From contig CATJIY010000066.1 in NCBI GenBank assembly GCA_949740695.1, positions 1 to 6,007 on the forward strand: a DNA stretch of 6,007 nt, given 5' to 3'. Positions 5,004 to 6,007 of the stretch are shown one piece after another (the stretch's first letter is position 1; each line of letters starts with the position of its first letter). Under the pieces are notes generated by a model. It was not told the DNA's origin. It saw only the letters and a list, made by a program, of their open reading frames with translations, and ran no database searches. The position numbers were made by a program, and so were the translations under genes. Source of the stretch: an uncultured Eubacteriales bacterium. GTDB taxonomy: Bacteria; Bacillota; Clostridia; Oscillospirales; Butyricicoccaceae.

Positions 5004-6007
5004 ATGACAAAAAAACGTCTACCATCCGGCAACGCCATTACCGAAGGGGTGATCTGGCAGCAAATTCTTCTGTTTTTCTTGCCCATTTTGGCAGGAGCCT
5101 TTTTACAACAATTATACAATACTGCCGACGCTATGGTGGTTGGCCGGTTTGTGGGGACGGCGGCTTTGTCGGCGGTGGGCGGCACCACCAATGTGATCTT
5201 AAACTTGATTATCGGCTTTTTTATCGGCCTGTCCTCAGGGGCTACCGTCTTGATTTCTCAGCACTTTGGCGGGGGAGATCTGGAGGAAGTTCGCCGTTCC
5301 GTACATACTTCCCTGGCCCTCTGCCTGGCCGGCGGGGTGGCAGTGATGGCGGCAGGATTGATTTCCGCTCCCTGGCTGCTCTCCGCCTTGCAAACGCCAG
5401 AGGACGTCATGGGCTATGCTCTGCCCTATCTGCGGATTTTCTTCCTGGGCACGATCCCCAATCTGGCTTATAACATCGGCAGCGGTATTCTGCGAGCGGT
5501 AGGCGACAGCAAAAGCCCGCTGTATGTGCTGATTTTCTGTACAATTACCAATATCCTGCTGGATCTGCTTTTTGTAGCGGTGTTTGATATGGCCACTTCC
5601 GGCGCGGCCCTGGCTACCATTCTGAGTCAGCTGTTCAGCGCGGTGCTGGTTCTGGTAATCGTCCATCGAAAGGGAGACGCTTTTCATATTGTTCCTCGAG
5701 AAATCAAATTACACCGCGACCTGCTGCGCCGGATCTTTTATATCGGCCTGCCTGCCGGCTTGCAATCCGTGCTTTATTCCTTGTCTAATCTAATTATTCA
5801 GGCCGGAGTAAACGCTTTTGGCACCGAGACCATCGCCGCTTGGACAGTCTTTGGAAAGATCGACGCTGTGTTCTGGATGATTATAGACTCCTTCGGCATT
5901 GCGGTCACCACCATTATCGGGCAAAACTATGGCGCGGGTAAACTGGCCCGGGTGAAAAAAAGCGTAAAAGTTTGCTTAGTGATGGGCTTTTTGATCACTT
6001 TTTTCAT
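5004..6007 (+). CDS. MATE-family multidrug efflux transporter, 3' end cut by the window
   Basis: The first 334 residues of an inner-membrane antiporter of the MATE family (usually about 450 residues), which exports cationic drugs or metabolites using a sodium or proton gradient. The frame is open to the window edge, so about a quarter is missing. The first MatE repeat shows the family's hallmark start, QQLYNTADAMVVGRFVG (35-51), with the conserved aspartate D42, then hydrophobic segments near 61-82, 102-125, 143-160 and 171-195. ILRAVGDSKSPL (162-173) is also typical. The second repeat begins near 240 (GLPAGLQSVLYS, 238-249) and includes GQNYGAGK (306-313). The start is well supported: AGGAGGT at 4991-4997 sits six to seven bases before the ATG. 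It follows a long non-coding leader with DnaA-box-like sites and has no functional link to rsmG. Substrate cannot be told from sequence. Confidence 0.95.
   Translation, partial: MTKKRLPSGNAITEGVIWQQILLFFLPILAGAFLQQLYNTADAMVVGRFVGTAALSAVGGTTNVILNLIIGFFIGLSSGATVLISQHFGGGDLEEVRRSVHTSLALCLAGGVAVMAAGLISAPWLLSALQTPEDVMGYALPYLRIFFLGTIPNLAYNIGSGILRAVGDSKSPLYVLIFCTITNILLDLLFVAVFDMATSGAALATILSQLFSAVLVLVIVHRKGDAFHIVPREIKLHRDLLRRIFYIGLPAGLQSVLYSLSNLIIQAGVNAFGTETIAAWTVFGKIDAVFWMIIDSFGIAVTTIIGQNYGAGKLARVKKSVKVCLVMGFLITFF

Noticed and set aside
4988..5473. Alternative + strand frame overlapping the start of the MATE gene
   Set aside because: The protein is glycine/arginine-rich low-complexity translation of the wrong frame; the MATE frame has the ribosome binding site and clear family motifs.

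Overview
The window looks like chromosomal DNA from a Gram-positive, low-to-mid GC bacterium of the Bacillota, most likely class Clostridia (an Oscillospirales/Ruminococcaceae-type lineage is my best guess). The reasons are the collinear mnmE - mnmG - rsmG order typical of the origin-proximal region of Bacillota, strong AGGAGG-type ribosome binding sites before most genes, and Bacillota-like motif variants in MnmG and RsmG. Every gene I accept is on the + strand. The lineage call is inference from motifs and gene order, not from a search.

Layout. At 17-1384 is a complete mnmE (tRNA-modifying GTPase). An AT-rich gap of 97 nt follows, with a moderate promoter candidate. Next come two abutting small genes (1482-1679 and 1680-1910), each encoding a two-helix membrane protein I do not recognise. 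A second AT-rich gap (110 nt, 25% GC) leads to a complete mnmG (2021-3913), followed after a single base by a complete rsmG (3915-4631). A 372-nt gene-free region (4632-5003) holds a good sigma-A-type promoter, a cluster of DnaA-box-like 9-mers including one perfect TTATCCACA, and two perfect inverted repeats. The window ends inside a MATE-family multidrug efflux gene (5004-6007, 3' end missing).

How the genes work together. MnmE and MnmG form the complex that installs the (carboxymethyl)aminomethyl group on wobble U34 of certain tRNAs. RsmG methylates a guanosine of 16S rRNA. The three form the conserved translation-fidelity block usually found next to the replication origin. The two small membrane genes interrupt that block at the mnmE/mnmG junction and probably have their own promoter. 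The MATE transporter is not part of the block.

The most interesting stretch is 4632-5003. Its order of promoter, DnaA boxes in the leader, then a strong ribosome binding site and ATG is what one expects in front of dnaA, but the gene that follows is a MATE transporter. It could be an origin or part of one, a DnaA-controlled leader, or a relic of rearrangement. I saw no CRISPR array, tRNA, rRNA, insertion sequence or obvious new defence or genetic-exchange system.
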